From Tenacibaculum sp. Bg11-29 (GTDB taxonomy: Bacteria; Bacteroidota; Bacteroidia; Flavobacteriales; Flavobacteriaceae), in NCBI RefSeq assembly GCF_002836595.1, contig NZ_PJBB01000003.1:3564501-3628500 (forward strand): a stretch of 64,000 bases of DNA. The letters are read 5' to 3'. Under the pieces are notes generated by a model. That model searched no databases, was not told where the DNA came from, and worked only from the letters and a program-made list of their open reading frames with translations. The number at the start of each line of letters is the position of its first letter. Positions within the stretch are counted from its first letter, which is position 1. Shown here one piece after another: positions 36,289-43,684 of the stretch. A program made the position numbers and the translations under genes.

Positions 36289-36595
36289 TAAAATATACTT
36301 TATAAGTAAGAAAGAGTCCACTGTTATAGGGGGCTTTTAAAGAAGATGTATTAACCTATATGTTAATAAAAAATTAGGTTTGAAGAAATAGAATTATCAA
36401 TAGAGAACAGGTAATAAATAGCTAATTTTAGAACCAACATCCATAATATGGACTAATTCAAGAATAAATACTGCATCTCCTCTACTTAATTACAAAATTG
36501 GGATTATGGAAGCAATGGTGCTTATTTTATAACCATTTGCACCAAAAATAGAAAATAAGGAGATGTATTTTACTGAAATAGGCTACAAAAATACA
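36289..36595. other. Intergenic region between convergent genes
   Basis: 307 bases between the exonuclease (+) and the response regulator (-). I see no gene and only a weak inverted repeat (about 36465-36481 with 36557-36570). It may be a decayed remnant, but nothing in it can be identified. Confidence 0.4.
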
Positions 36596-37339
36596 TTAGA
36601 CTCCAAATAATAATTTTAACCTCGTTTTAAAATTAGGTTTTTCATTATCTGTCATTTCAAATATTTGTTTAGAATGATGAAATTTAATTTCTTTGCCTAT
36701 TGTAGATTTAACATGGTTTAAGTTTACAAGGGTACTTTTACTTATTTTTTGAAAATTGTAACCCCTTAATTTTTCAGATAGTTCAGTAATTGTAAAACGA
36801 ATATTTGCTATAAGAACAGTATCATTTTTTCCGTAGATAGAAACATAGTTTTTTTTAGACTGCTCATTTCCTATTTTTGCAGTCGTAATATAAAAAGCAT
36901 CCTCAGGGTTAAATACATAATTACTGCTTCCTTTTTCAAGGCTAATATTTTTTCTTGTATTTATTTTTGGTTTTATTTTACCAATAATTTTATTTTTCAA
37001 TATGCATTTAAACTCATCAATTTCAAATGGCTTACTTAAGTAACCAGAAATATCTAGATTATTGATTATTAATTTCTCATTATTAGTAGTTGAAGTTAAA
37101 AATATTATTTTTTTGTTAGTAGCTATTTTTTGCGCTAACTCAATACCATTATAAACAGGCATATCAAAATCAACAATTAGCAAGTCATAACCAGCTTCGT
37201 TAACTTCCTCAAAAGCCTTTTTAGAACTACTAAAACTAGCTATATGGTCTAATTCATAATCGTTAGCAATAGTGCTTATCTTAGCCTTTACTTTTTCTAA
37301 AATTTTAGGGTTATCATCAACAAGTATATAACGTATCAT
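36596..37339 (-). CDS. LytTR-family response regulator
   Basis: 247 aa. The receiver domain spans about 1-120: DD at 8-9, phosphoacceptor Asp57 in LLIVDFDMP, a Thr/Ser in FLTSTT and Lys in SKPF. The LytTR DNA-binding domain spans about 130-247 (FYITTAKIG, VLIANIRFTITELSEKL, FQKISKSTLVNLNHVK). It overlaps the kinase gene by one base (TAATG), so the two are translationally coupled and form a pair. Targets are not predictable, and no other LytTR site was found in the window. Confidence 0.9.
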   Translation of the reverse strand: MIRYILVDDNPKILEKVKAKISTIANDYELDHIASFSSSKKAFEEVNEAGYDLLIVDFDMPVYNGIELAQKIATNKKIIFLTSTTNNEKLIINNLDISGYLSKPFEIDEFKCILKNKIIGKIKPKINTRKNISLEKGSSNYVFNPEDAFYITTAKIGNEQSKKNYVSIYGKNDTVLIANIRFTITELSEKLRGYNFQKISKSTLVNLNHVKSTIGKEIKFHHSKQIFEMTDNEKPNFKTRLKLLFGV

Positions 37340-38379
37340 TATTTTATATTTAAAGTTAATTCAGCCAAATATTGATTATTAGATATTGGGGCGCTCTCTA
37401 TTTTACTACCAGGGTAGTAAGTATCTATAAGTTGTTTTAATGCATTCAAACCAAATTTACTAGAAATATTCTCATTTAGTTTATTCATTAAAAAATGTTC
37501 TGTACTATTTACTAAACAATAACTAAGTTGTTTTTGTTTATTTTCTTTAATATCTATACTTATAAATGAACTTTCATTATTTAAATCACCATGTTTCAAT
37601 GCATTCTCTAAAAACGGAAAAAATAAAGTAGGTTTAATCTTTATTCCCATATTTTGATCTTTACTTAATGAATTATGAACTAGTATTTTTGCGTTAGGCT
37701 TTAAGTATTGTATTAATTCTAAAAATATATTAATATGTTTTAACTCTTCTTTTATAGTTGTCCGTTCTGTATTTAATGCCGAAACATTATAATCTAAAAG
37801 CTTAAAAATGTTTTTTAACGCTTTTACTGATGGTATCTTTTTTTTCTCTTTGGTTTTTTTATATTGTATCCCTAAAAAAGTTTTATAACCTAACTCGATA
37901 TCTTCTATATCATCATAAATTTGACTAATTACATTTTTCATAAAATGTGCCCCTAGCCTTGTATTATTAGCTTCTACATTTTTAAAATCGACATAACGAT
38001 CGTAGGCTCTTTTTTGATGATTTATTTCCTTTTTTTGTTGCGCTATTTCCTTCTCTTTACTGTTTAACGTTACATGAATTTTTTGTTTATACCCTGTAAT
38101 CTCTTCTTCTAATTCAAAAACTAGATGCTGTTTTTCTTTTAGTTTTTCTTTTAGTTTTATTATTTTTTTAAATTCTTTTTCATGGTTTGCAATAACCATT
38201 TTACTTGCTTTTAGTTGTTCTTTTATTCCTGTATTCTCTTTTCTAAAAGAACGCTTCTTATAAAGGTTATACCAATTTCTAATAACTACTACTATTAATA
38301 AACCTAATAGCACAAGAATCACATATACTAACACTTCTAATTCTCTATTTAGCACTGAGTAATCTGAGTAACGATTCAT
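37339..38379 (-). CDS. LytS-type sensor histidine kinase
   Basis: 346 aa. One N-terminal membrane helix (about 15-33, VLVYVILVLLGLLIVVVI) is followed by a long coiled coil (about 50-130). The His_kinase block carries H145 in RLGAHFMKNVISQIYDD, and an ATP-binding domain has N-box FFPFLENALKHG near 255 and FGLNALKQLI near 320. The periplasmic loop is practically absent, so the signal is probably membrane-borne or cytoplasmic. It is co-transcribed with the LytTR regulator. Confidence 0.88.
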   Translation of the reverse strand: MNRYSDYSVLNRELEVLVYVILVLLGLLIVVVIRNWYNLYKKRSFRKENTGIKEQLKASKMVIANHEKEFKKIIKLKEKLKEKQHLVFELEEEITGYKQKIHVTLNSKEKEIAQQKKEINHQKRAYDRYVDFKNVEANNTRLGAHFMKNVISQIYDDIEDIELGYKTFLGIQYKKTKEKKKIPSVKALKNIFKLLDYNVSALNTERTTIKEELKHINIFLELIQYLKPNAKILVHNSLSKDQNMGIKIKPTLFFPFLENALKHGDLNNESSFISIDIKENKQKQLSYCLVNSTEHFLMNKLNENISSKFGLNALKQLIDTYYPGSKIESAPISNNQYLAELTLNIK

Positions 38380-38566
38380 AAAACGGTTTAGGTGTAATTA
38401 TATATCAAAAATAAGTTTTCTTCTTTTTAATATCACAAATAAGCAACTTAATATCCCAAATATAAGCGGTCTATCACTATTAGAGAAATTTAATTATAAT
38501 CATCTGCATCTTTGAATAAAGAACAACAGTTCTGTAAAAATAAAATATTATTTAAAATCAAAAATT

Positions 38567-38896
38567 ATGAGTAATCAAAAAAAGATGACAACAGCGGCAG
38601 CGGCCAGAGTACAAAGTACAACGGCTAGAAAACCAAAAATAGAGAATGTAACAGGAGATAGTTTTACAAAAAGAGCACAAAGTGCTGCTGAAAAAAATAA
38701 AGCTATAAAACCTAAAAAAAAAATGACTAAAGAAGCTGCTGATAGAATAAAAGCAGCAGCTGATAAAAAGCTAAAACCAGTAAAAAAAAAAGTAACTAAT
38801 AACGGTAAAAAGCCAAGAGACAAAAAGAAAGGATTTCCTGAAAGAGCAAAGATAGCTGCTAAAAAAAATAAAACACTAGAACAAAAAAAAAGATGA
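38567..38896 (+). CDS. Basic Lys/Ala-rich SMP-like small protein
   Basis: 109 aa, very basic and low in complexity. The N-terminal part (AAAARVQSTTARKPKIENVT then SFTKRAQSAAEKN) has the pattern of the seed-maturation-protein (SMP) motif that also occurs in bacteria. The second part (MTKEAADRIKAAADKKLKPV) and third (FPERAKIAAKKNK) are related. It ends at a nine-A run; just after it, in another frame, a near copy of the second part occurs. One extra A would fuse the two. It may bind nucleic acid or act as a stress-related disordered protein; this is inference from composition. Confidence 0.6.
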   Translation: MSNQKKMTTAAAARVQSTTARKPKIENVTGDSFTKRAQSAAEKNKAIKPKKKMTKEAADRIKAAADKKLKPVKKKVTNNGKKPRDKKKGFPERAKIAAKKNKTLEQKKR

Positions 38897-38988
38897 CTAA
38901 AGAAGCTACTGATAGAATAAAAGCAGCAGCTGATAAAAAATTAAAACCAGTAAAAAAAAAGAAAATCAATAATTATGAAAGAAAATGA
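38893..38988 (+). other. Out-of-frame continuation of the SMP-like gene
   Basis: In the frame one base back, the sequence reads MTKEATDRIKAAADKKLKPV and KKKKINNYERK, then stop at 38988. It is a near-repeat of residues in the upstream ORF. The join lies in the A9 tract at 38883-38891. With ten A the protein would be about 140 aa. It could also be an independent 31-aa ORF. Confidence 0.5.
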
Positions 38989-39076
38989 AACAAATCACCC
39001 AGACGATGTTAATCATGGAAATCAATTGAATCCAGATCATGAAGAGTATCATCACTCTAGAGAAGAAGCTAATTAA
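38975..39076 (+). CDS. 33-aa acidic His/Asn-rich small ORF
   Basis: MKENETNHPDDVNHGNQLNP then DHEEYHHSREEAN. It overlaps the tail of the preceding out-of-frame segment and is followed 14 bases later by a clear terminator, which supports its being the last ORF of the transcript. Its strongly acidic character contrasts with the basic neighbour, so they might interact. No family recognised. Confidence 0.4.
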   Translation: MKENETNHPDDVNHGNQLNPDHEEYHHSREEAN

Positions 39077-39090
39077 TCAGTAATTTTTAT

Positions 39091-39117
39091 ATCTCGCCTT
39101 TTAATAAGAGGCGAGAT
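39091..39117 (+). terminator. Terminator after the small-ORF transcript
   Basis: Stem ATCTCGCCT (39091-39099) with AGGCGAGAT (39109-39117), followed by TTATGT. The T-tract is weak but the 9-bp G/C-rich stem is clear in this AT-rich DNA. Confidence 0.6.
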
Positions 39118-39240
39118 TTATGTAATACACTTATTTGATATTCATTTATCTTAAAAAACGATTTCTAAGAAACTTTATCAGTAAGCCCACACAAAGTATA
39201 TATAATTCAATATTTTTGTTTTTCTAAAAAATAAACTTAC

Positions 39241-40704
39241 ATGCAAAAACTACAACCTATAATGTTGGTTGGCACCGGATCGGATGTTGGAAAGAGCTGG
39301 ATAACCACAGGAATTTGTAGATGGCTAAAACAAAAAGGATATACACCTGCACCGTTTAAAGCCCAAAACATGTCGTTAAATAGTTTTTCTACGCCTGATA
39401 ATTTGGAAATAGGAAGAGCCCAAGCGGTACAAGCAGAAGCATGTGGCATTCCGCCAACGGTAGAAATGAACCCTATTTTATTAAAACCATCGTCGGTAAA
39501 TAAATCGCAGATAGTATTACACGGTAAACCAATTGGCGACCAAACGGCGAAAGAGTATTTTCTAGGAGACAATAAAAAACAGCTTTTTGAGGAAGCTAAA
39601 AAATCGTTTCATCAATTAGCGGCAAAACACAACCCTATTGTAATGGAAGGCGCTGGAAGCATTAGCGAACTGAACTTAAAACATAGAGACATTGTAAATA
39701 TGCGAATGGCAGCAGCTGCCAATGCCTGCGTATATTTAGTAGCTGATATTGATAAAGGCGGCGTTTTTGGTAGTGTGTATGGTACTATTGAATTGTTAGA
39801 AGATTGGGAACGTAAATTAGTAAAAGGAATTATTATTAATAAGTTTAGAGGCGATGCCGCTTTATTTATTGATGGAAAAAAGAAACTAGAAGAGCTCACC
39901 AAGATTCCTGTTTTGGGTATTTTACCCTATGCAAAAGATATTGTAATTGAAGAAGAAGATTCCGTTGCTTTAAACCAAAGAGCAACAACGGCGGTTGAAA
40001 ATAAATTAAATATAGCGGTAGTAAAACTCCATTATATGTCTAATTACACCGATTTTCAGGCATTAGAACAAGAACCACTTATCAATTTATATTTCACCAG
40101 AAACGCTGAAGAACTAAACAAAGCAGATGTACTCATTATTCCGGGTACAAAAAATACGATTGAAGATTTAATCGCTTTAAAAAATGACGGATTAGATAGT
40201 GTTATTAAAAAGCAATATGCGAACATTCCTATTATCGGAATTTGTGGAGGCTATCAAATGTTAGGTAACACAATTAAAGATCCGTTTTCGGTAGAAAGTA
40301 CGAATAAAGAAGAACCTGGTTTGGGGGTATTTACTATTGAAACCACCCTAACAAAAACAAAACAAACGGTACAGCGTAATTTTAAGTTTAAAGACTTTGA
40401 ACAAACTTGTGAAGGCTACGAAATTCATATGGGAGAAACGATTGTGCCTAAAAACAAACATTTGAATCTTATTAATAATACGAAAGAGGGTTATTTTGAT
40501 GGAAATAAAAGTTGGGGAACCTACCTACATGGTATTTTTGATAATGAAGAAATAGTAACCGAATTACTGCAATTAAAATTCCCGAATGCAAAAGCGCTGA
40601 ATTATAAAGCTTTTAAAGCGGCACAATTTGATAAATTAGCCGATTGGATTGCTGAGAATTTAGACATGAAAACCATCATAAAAAATAGCGCACAAGAATG
40701 TTAA
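39241..40704 (+). CDS. cobQ: Cobyric acid synthase
   Basis: 487 aa. It amidates four carboxyl side chains of adenosylcobyrinic acid a,c-diamide, using ATP and glutamine. The N-terminal P-loop-type domain begins LVGTGSDVGKSWITTGICRW (about 6-26), with PFKAQNMSLNS and EGAGSISELNL. The C-terminal class-I glutamine amidotransferase has the catalytic Cys in IIGICGGYQMLG near 335 and His in YLHGIFDN near 423. It is first in a four-gene set and overlaps the next gene by 7 bases. No cobalamin riboswitch precedes it, unlike the two units downstream. Confidence 0.93.
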   Translation: MQKLQPIMLVGTGSDVGKSWITTGICRWLKQKGYTPAPFKAQNMSLNSFSTPDNLEIGRAQAVQAEACGIPPTVEMNPILLKPSSVNKSQIVLHGKPIGDQTAKEYFLGDNKKQLFEEAKKSFHQLAAKHNPIVMEGAGSISELNLKHRDIVNMRMAAAANACVYLVADIDKGGVFGSVYGTIELLEDWERKLVKGIIINKFRGDAALFIDGKKKLEELTKIPVLGILPYAKDIVIEEEDSVALNQRATTAVENKLNIAVVKLHYMSNYTDFQALEQEPLINLYFTRNAEELNKADVLIIPGTKNTIEDLIALKNDGLDSVIKKQYANIPIIGICGGYQMLGNTIKDPFSVESTNKEEPGLGVFTIETTLTKTKQTVQRNFKFKDFEQTCEGYEIHMGETIVPKNKHLNLINNTKEGYFDGNKSWGTYLHGIFDNEEIVTELLQLKFPNAKALNYKAFKAAQFDKLADWIAENLDMKTIIKNSAQEC

Positions 40705-41705
40705 ACGGACATGGTGATGATCTTCATTTAGTGGAGGGAAAAATTAAACACAACTTTAGCTCTAACGTATATTATAAAGGATGCCCAAAACCGTTACTTG
40801 ATGAAATTTCGAGAAACGTTACAAAAATTGAAAGCTACCCCTCGCCTACTGCCAATGAACTGAATGAATTGGCGGCTAAAAAGTTTCAGCTTCATAGCAA
40901 TCAATTTTTGTTTACCAACGGAGCAACAGAAGCCTTTTATTTAATAGCACAATTATTTTCAGCTAAAAAAGCAGCTATTGTAGCACCTACTTTTTCTGAA
41001 TATGAAGATGCTTGTAAAATTTTTAAGTTAGAATATGATTTGATTTCTAGCGATGAAATAAAAAACACCAACGCTGATCTACTGTTTATATGCAACCCTA
41101 ACAACCCAACTGGTCGTATTTTTTCTAAAAAGGAACTAGAACTTCTTTTTAAACAAAAACCAACAACCACTTTTGTTATTGATGAAGCTTATATAGAGTT
41201 TACCAACAACTTAACATCCATTACCGCATTAACGAGCACCTACAATAATTTAATTGTTGTTCGCTCATTAACTAAAACATTCACAATTCCTGGGTTGCGC
41301 TTAGGCTATATTGTTACAAATTCAAAAAACATAACAGCGCTTTTACAGCTAAAAATGCCTTGGAGTGTTAATTTATTAGCCATAAAAGCAGGAGAGTTTA
41401 TTTTTAACAATTACGAAGCGCTTCAATTTAACGCTTCTTTATTATTAGAAGAAACTACAACCTTTAGGAAAGAACTTGCCCAGTTAAAAGGGATAAAAGT
41501 TTGTGAAAGCAATACGTCTTATTTTTTAGTTGAATTACTACATACATCAGCAAAAGAATTAAAAGAATATTTAATAGAAAAGCATCAAATTTTAATTAGA
41601 GACGCTACAAACTTTAATAATTTAGAAGGGGAATTTATTCGGCTTTCTACACAAAGTAAAGAAGCGAATGACACACTTATTACAGCCTTAAAAGTATGGA
41701 TTTAG
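40698..41705 (+). CDS. cobD: Threonine-phosphate decarboxylase / histidinol-phosphate aminotransferase-like PLP enzyme
   Basis: 335 aa, fold-type I PLP enzyme. In cobalamin loci this family makes (R)-1-amino-2-propanol phosphate from threonine phosphate. Motifs: SPTANELNELAAKKF, ATEAFYLIAQLF, FICNPNNPTG, VIDEAYIEF, and the Schiff-base Lys in VVRSLTKTFTIPGLRLGY. Histidinol-phosphate aminotransferase has the same motifs, but tight overlap with cobQ before and cbiB after (10 bases) argues for the cobalamin role. In the other naming tradition this gene is cobC. Confidence 0.82.
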   Translation: MLNGHGDDLHLVEGKIKHNFSSNVYYKGCPKPLLDEISRNVTKIESYPSPTANELNELAAKKFQLHSNQFLFTNGATEAFYLIAQLFSAKKAAIVAPTFSEYEDACKIFKLEYDLISSDEIKNTNADLLFICNPNNPTGRIFSKKELELLFKQKPTTTFVIDEAYIEFTNNLTSITALTSTYNNLIVVRSLTKTFTIPGLRLGYIVTNSKNITALLQLKMPWSVNLLAIKAGEFIFNNYEALQFNASLLLEETTTFRKELAQLKGIKVCESNTSYFLVELLHTSAKELKEYLIEKHQILIRDATNFNNLEGEFIRLSTQSKEANDTLITALKVWI

Positions 41706-42637
41706 CCTCAGTTTACATACTTGTGATTGCTTTTGGGTTGGATTTACTTTTAGGAGATCCTAAAAAACTACCGCACCTTATTATACTATTTGGTAATAGT
41801 ATTTCTTTGGGTGAAAAATGGCTTAATAAAAATAAGTACCAGCTTTTAAAAGGGGCGCTTTTAACCATCACTTTAGTTAGCATTTCTTTTACGGTACCTT
41901 ATTTAATTATAGAATGGTTACATGCAAATGATTTTAAAATTAGTGCCATTGTATTTTCAGTAATCATGTTGTTTTACTGCCTAGCCAACAAAACATTGGT
42001 AAAAGAAGGCTATGCTGTTTTTAATACGCTAAAAAATGAAGGTTTAGCAGCAGGACGTAAACGCTTATCGTGGATTGTTGGTCGAGAAACCAATCAATTA
42101 AATGAGCAGCAGATTAGAGTGGCAACTTTTGAAACCATGTCTGAAAATTTAAGCGATGGGGTTATTGCGCCGTTATTTTACTTTTTAATTTTAGGAGTTC
42201 CCGGAGCCATGGCCTATAAAATGATTAACACCTTCGACTCTATGATTGGGTATAAAAATGACCGATACTTGTTATTTGGTCGGTTTGCTGCAAAGCTCGA
42301 CGATGTTGTTAATTATATACCATCAAGAATTACGGCTTTGTTAATGTTAGTTGTTCAATTTAAAATAAACGGTATTTCTTTTGTTATTAAAGAGGGCAAA
42401 AAACACAGTAGTCCTAATGCAGGGTATCCTGAAGCTGCTTTAGCTTATATTTTAAACTGTAAATTTGGAGGGCCTAATTATTATCATGGTAAATTAGTAG
42501 ACAAACCTTTTATAGGCGACAATACTCGAAAGATTGAACACGCAGAAATTAAAAGAGTGGCTACCATTAATTATACCGCTAGTATATTGTTTACTTTTAT
42601 CATCATTTGTTTACTATTAGTAGTTAACTATGCATAA
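41696..42637 (+). CDS. cbiB: Adenosylcobinamide-phosphate synthase CbiB
   Basis: 313-aa membrane protein attaching aminopropanol (phosphate) to adenosylcobyric acid. The N-terminal DLLLGDPKKLPHLIILFGNS is the CbiB signature, followed by GRKRLSWIVGRET, TFETMSENLSDGVIAPLFYF and SPNAGYPEAALAYIL. Several hydrophobic helices lie at about 5-25, 48-70, 75-95, 155-175 and 292-312. It overlaps both neighbours, so the block is translationally coupled. Confidence 0.92.
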   Translation: MDLASVYILVIAFGLDLLLGDPKKLPHLIILFGNSISLGEKWLNKNKYQLLKGALLTITLVSISFTVPYLIIEWLHANDFKISAIVFSVIMLFYCLANKTLVKEGYAVFNTLKNEGLAAGRKRLSWIVGRETNQLNEQQIRVATFETMSENLSDGVIAPLFYFLILGVPGAMAYKMINTFDSMIGYKNDRYLLFGRFAAKLDDVVNYIPSRITALLMLVVQFKINGISFVIKEGKKHSSPNAGYPEAALAYILNCKFGGPNYYHGKLVDKPFIGDNTRKIEHAEIKRVATINYTASILFTFIIICLLLVVNYA

Positions 42638-43157
42638 CCAACCTAAAAAATATATAATTACCGGTGCTCCTGGTACTGGTAAAACTACTTTAATAAATCT
42701 TTTAAAAGATACAATTCCTTGTATGGATGAAGTTTCTAGAAGAGTTATTATTAATGAGCAAGAAAATAATAGCAACGGAATGCCTTGGGAGGATATTAAT
42801 CGTTTTACAGAACTGGTTTTTAAACTAACGAGTAAAGAGTTATTAAATGTAAGTACTCAAGTTTGTGATAGATCGTTACTAGATTTAGAAGCGTATTTAA
42901 CGGTAGCAAACAAACCGATACCTAAATATTTACAAGAGTTTCCTTATAAAGAAGTGTATCATAAAAAAGTGTTTTTTGCGCCTACTTGGTTTGATATTTA
43001 CTGTAAAGATGCACAGAGATTACAAGAGTTTGAGTATTGTTTAACCCTAGAAAAAGCGCTACTGGAACAGTATACCAAAAAAGGATTCGAAATTATTATG
43101 CTGCCCAAAACTTCTGCTGTTATTAGAACAAAACTTATTTTAGAAGCTATGATATAA
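42630..43157 (+). CDS. Small P-loop ATPase (AAA_28/NadR-kinase-like) in the cobalamin operon
   Basis: 175 aa. Walker A is GAPGTGKTT (residues 13-21). MDEVSRRVI and CDRSLLDLEAYL are features of the AAA_28/Ttd14/NadR-kinase-like family, which phosphorylates small ribosylated or nucleoside-like substrates. It overlaps cbiB by 8 bases. Cobinamide kinase (CobU/CobP) is missing from the window, and this gene sits exactly where one would expect it, so it could replace it. That is inference; it could equally be a general nucleoside kinase. Confidence 0.65.
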   Translation: MHNQPKKYIITGAPGTGKTTLINLLKDTIPCMDEVSRRVIINEQENNSNGMPWEDINRFTELVFKLTSKELLNVSTQVCDRSLLDLEAYLTVANKPIPKYLQEFPYKEVYHKKVFFAPTWFDIYCKDAQRLQEFEYCLTLEKALLEQYTKKGFEIIMLPKTSAVIRTKLILEAMI

Positions 43158-43195
43158 TTAATACGATAGAAATAAATTTTAGGTTATAATGAATA

Positions 43196-43336
43196 GATCT
43201 CGAAACTTCGTTTAGTACTTTCAATCAAACTGTCTTTTGATTTCAGCAATGCTCGACCTGACAACAAGAGCTGCTCCACTCTGTTTAAAGTCAAGTGCTT
43301 AATAATATGCATTTAACTACTGACCTCTATAATACT
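43196..43336 (+). repeat. ~140-bp inverted repeat, copy A
   Basis: It aligns over its full length with the reverse complement of 47441-47580, at roughly 80-85% by eye. Shared blocks include TCTCGAAACTTCGTTT, TCAAACTGTCTTTT and CTGACAACAAGAG. The two copies bracket riboswitch 1, the TonB receptor and the PepSY gene. A weaker relative lies at 15656-15716. Confidence 0.8.
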
Positions 43337-43408
43337 ATTTATTTGAAAAAAAATTATTCATAAATAGTATAAATACTATATATTCGCCCCGATTTTTGGT
43401 TTTTTATG

Positions 43409-43613
43409 CTCTTGTAAAATTTAGCATAAGAATTAAAAGGGAATTTGGTGTAAATCCAAAACTGTTCCCGCAACTGTAAAGCTTATTAAAGGCTTCATTA
43501 ATAAAAACCACTGTAGTTAAAGTTAAAACTATGGGAAGGTAAATGAACGCTAAGCTAAGTCAGGAGACCTGCCTAAATCAAAAACATAATTTAAACTTTC
43601 GGGAATAAAAGTT
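43409..43613 (+). promoter_or_regulatory. Cobalamin riboswitch 1
   Basis: Conserved aptamer elements appear in order: GGGAATTTGGTG, AAATCC, ACTGTTCCCGCAACTGTAA, CCACTG, TATGGGAAGG and the B12 box AAGTCAGGAGACCTGCC (43557-43573). Downstream, AACTTT/AAAGTT (43594-43613) forms a hairpin with loop CGGGAATA, matched by a compensated version in riboswitch 2. It should switch off the TonB receptor and PepSY genes when B12 is plentiful. Confidence 0.92.
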
Positions 43614-43684
43614 AACGTGTTCGATGGCCTATTTTTTATAGGCTTCTTACTCTTATATTTTAATTTCGGAACAAATGAAACACA

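Larger units (their letters stand above)
43158..43684 (+). promoter_or_regulatory. Leader region of the first riboswitch unit
   Basis: These 527 bases hold copy A of a ~140-bp inverted repeat (43196-43336), a cobalamin aptamer (about 43409-43573), a downstream CGGG-loop hairpin (43594-43613) and a GCCTA/TAGGC hairpin (43627-43643). TATATTCG at 43379-43386 is close to the -7 consensus TAnnTTTG, and lies at a suitable distance upstream of the aptamer. Confidence 0.65.

Noticed and set aside
36289..36595. Decayed gene between exonuclease and response regulator
   Set aside because: No reading frame shows recognisable protein sequence.
40937..41170. Minus-strand ORFs inside cobalamin genes (for example 77 aa here)
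   Set aside because: They are antisense to conserved PLP-enzyme motifs and arise from codon bias.
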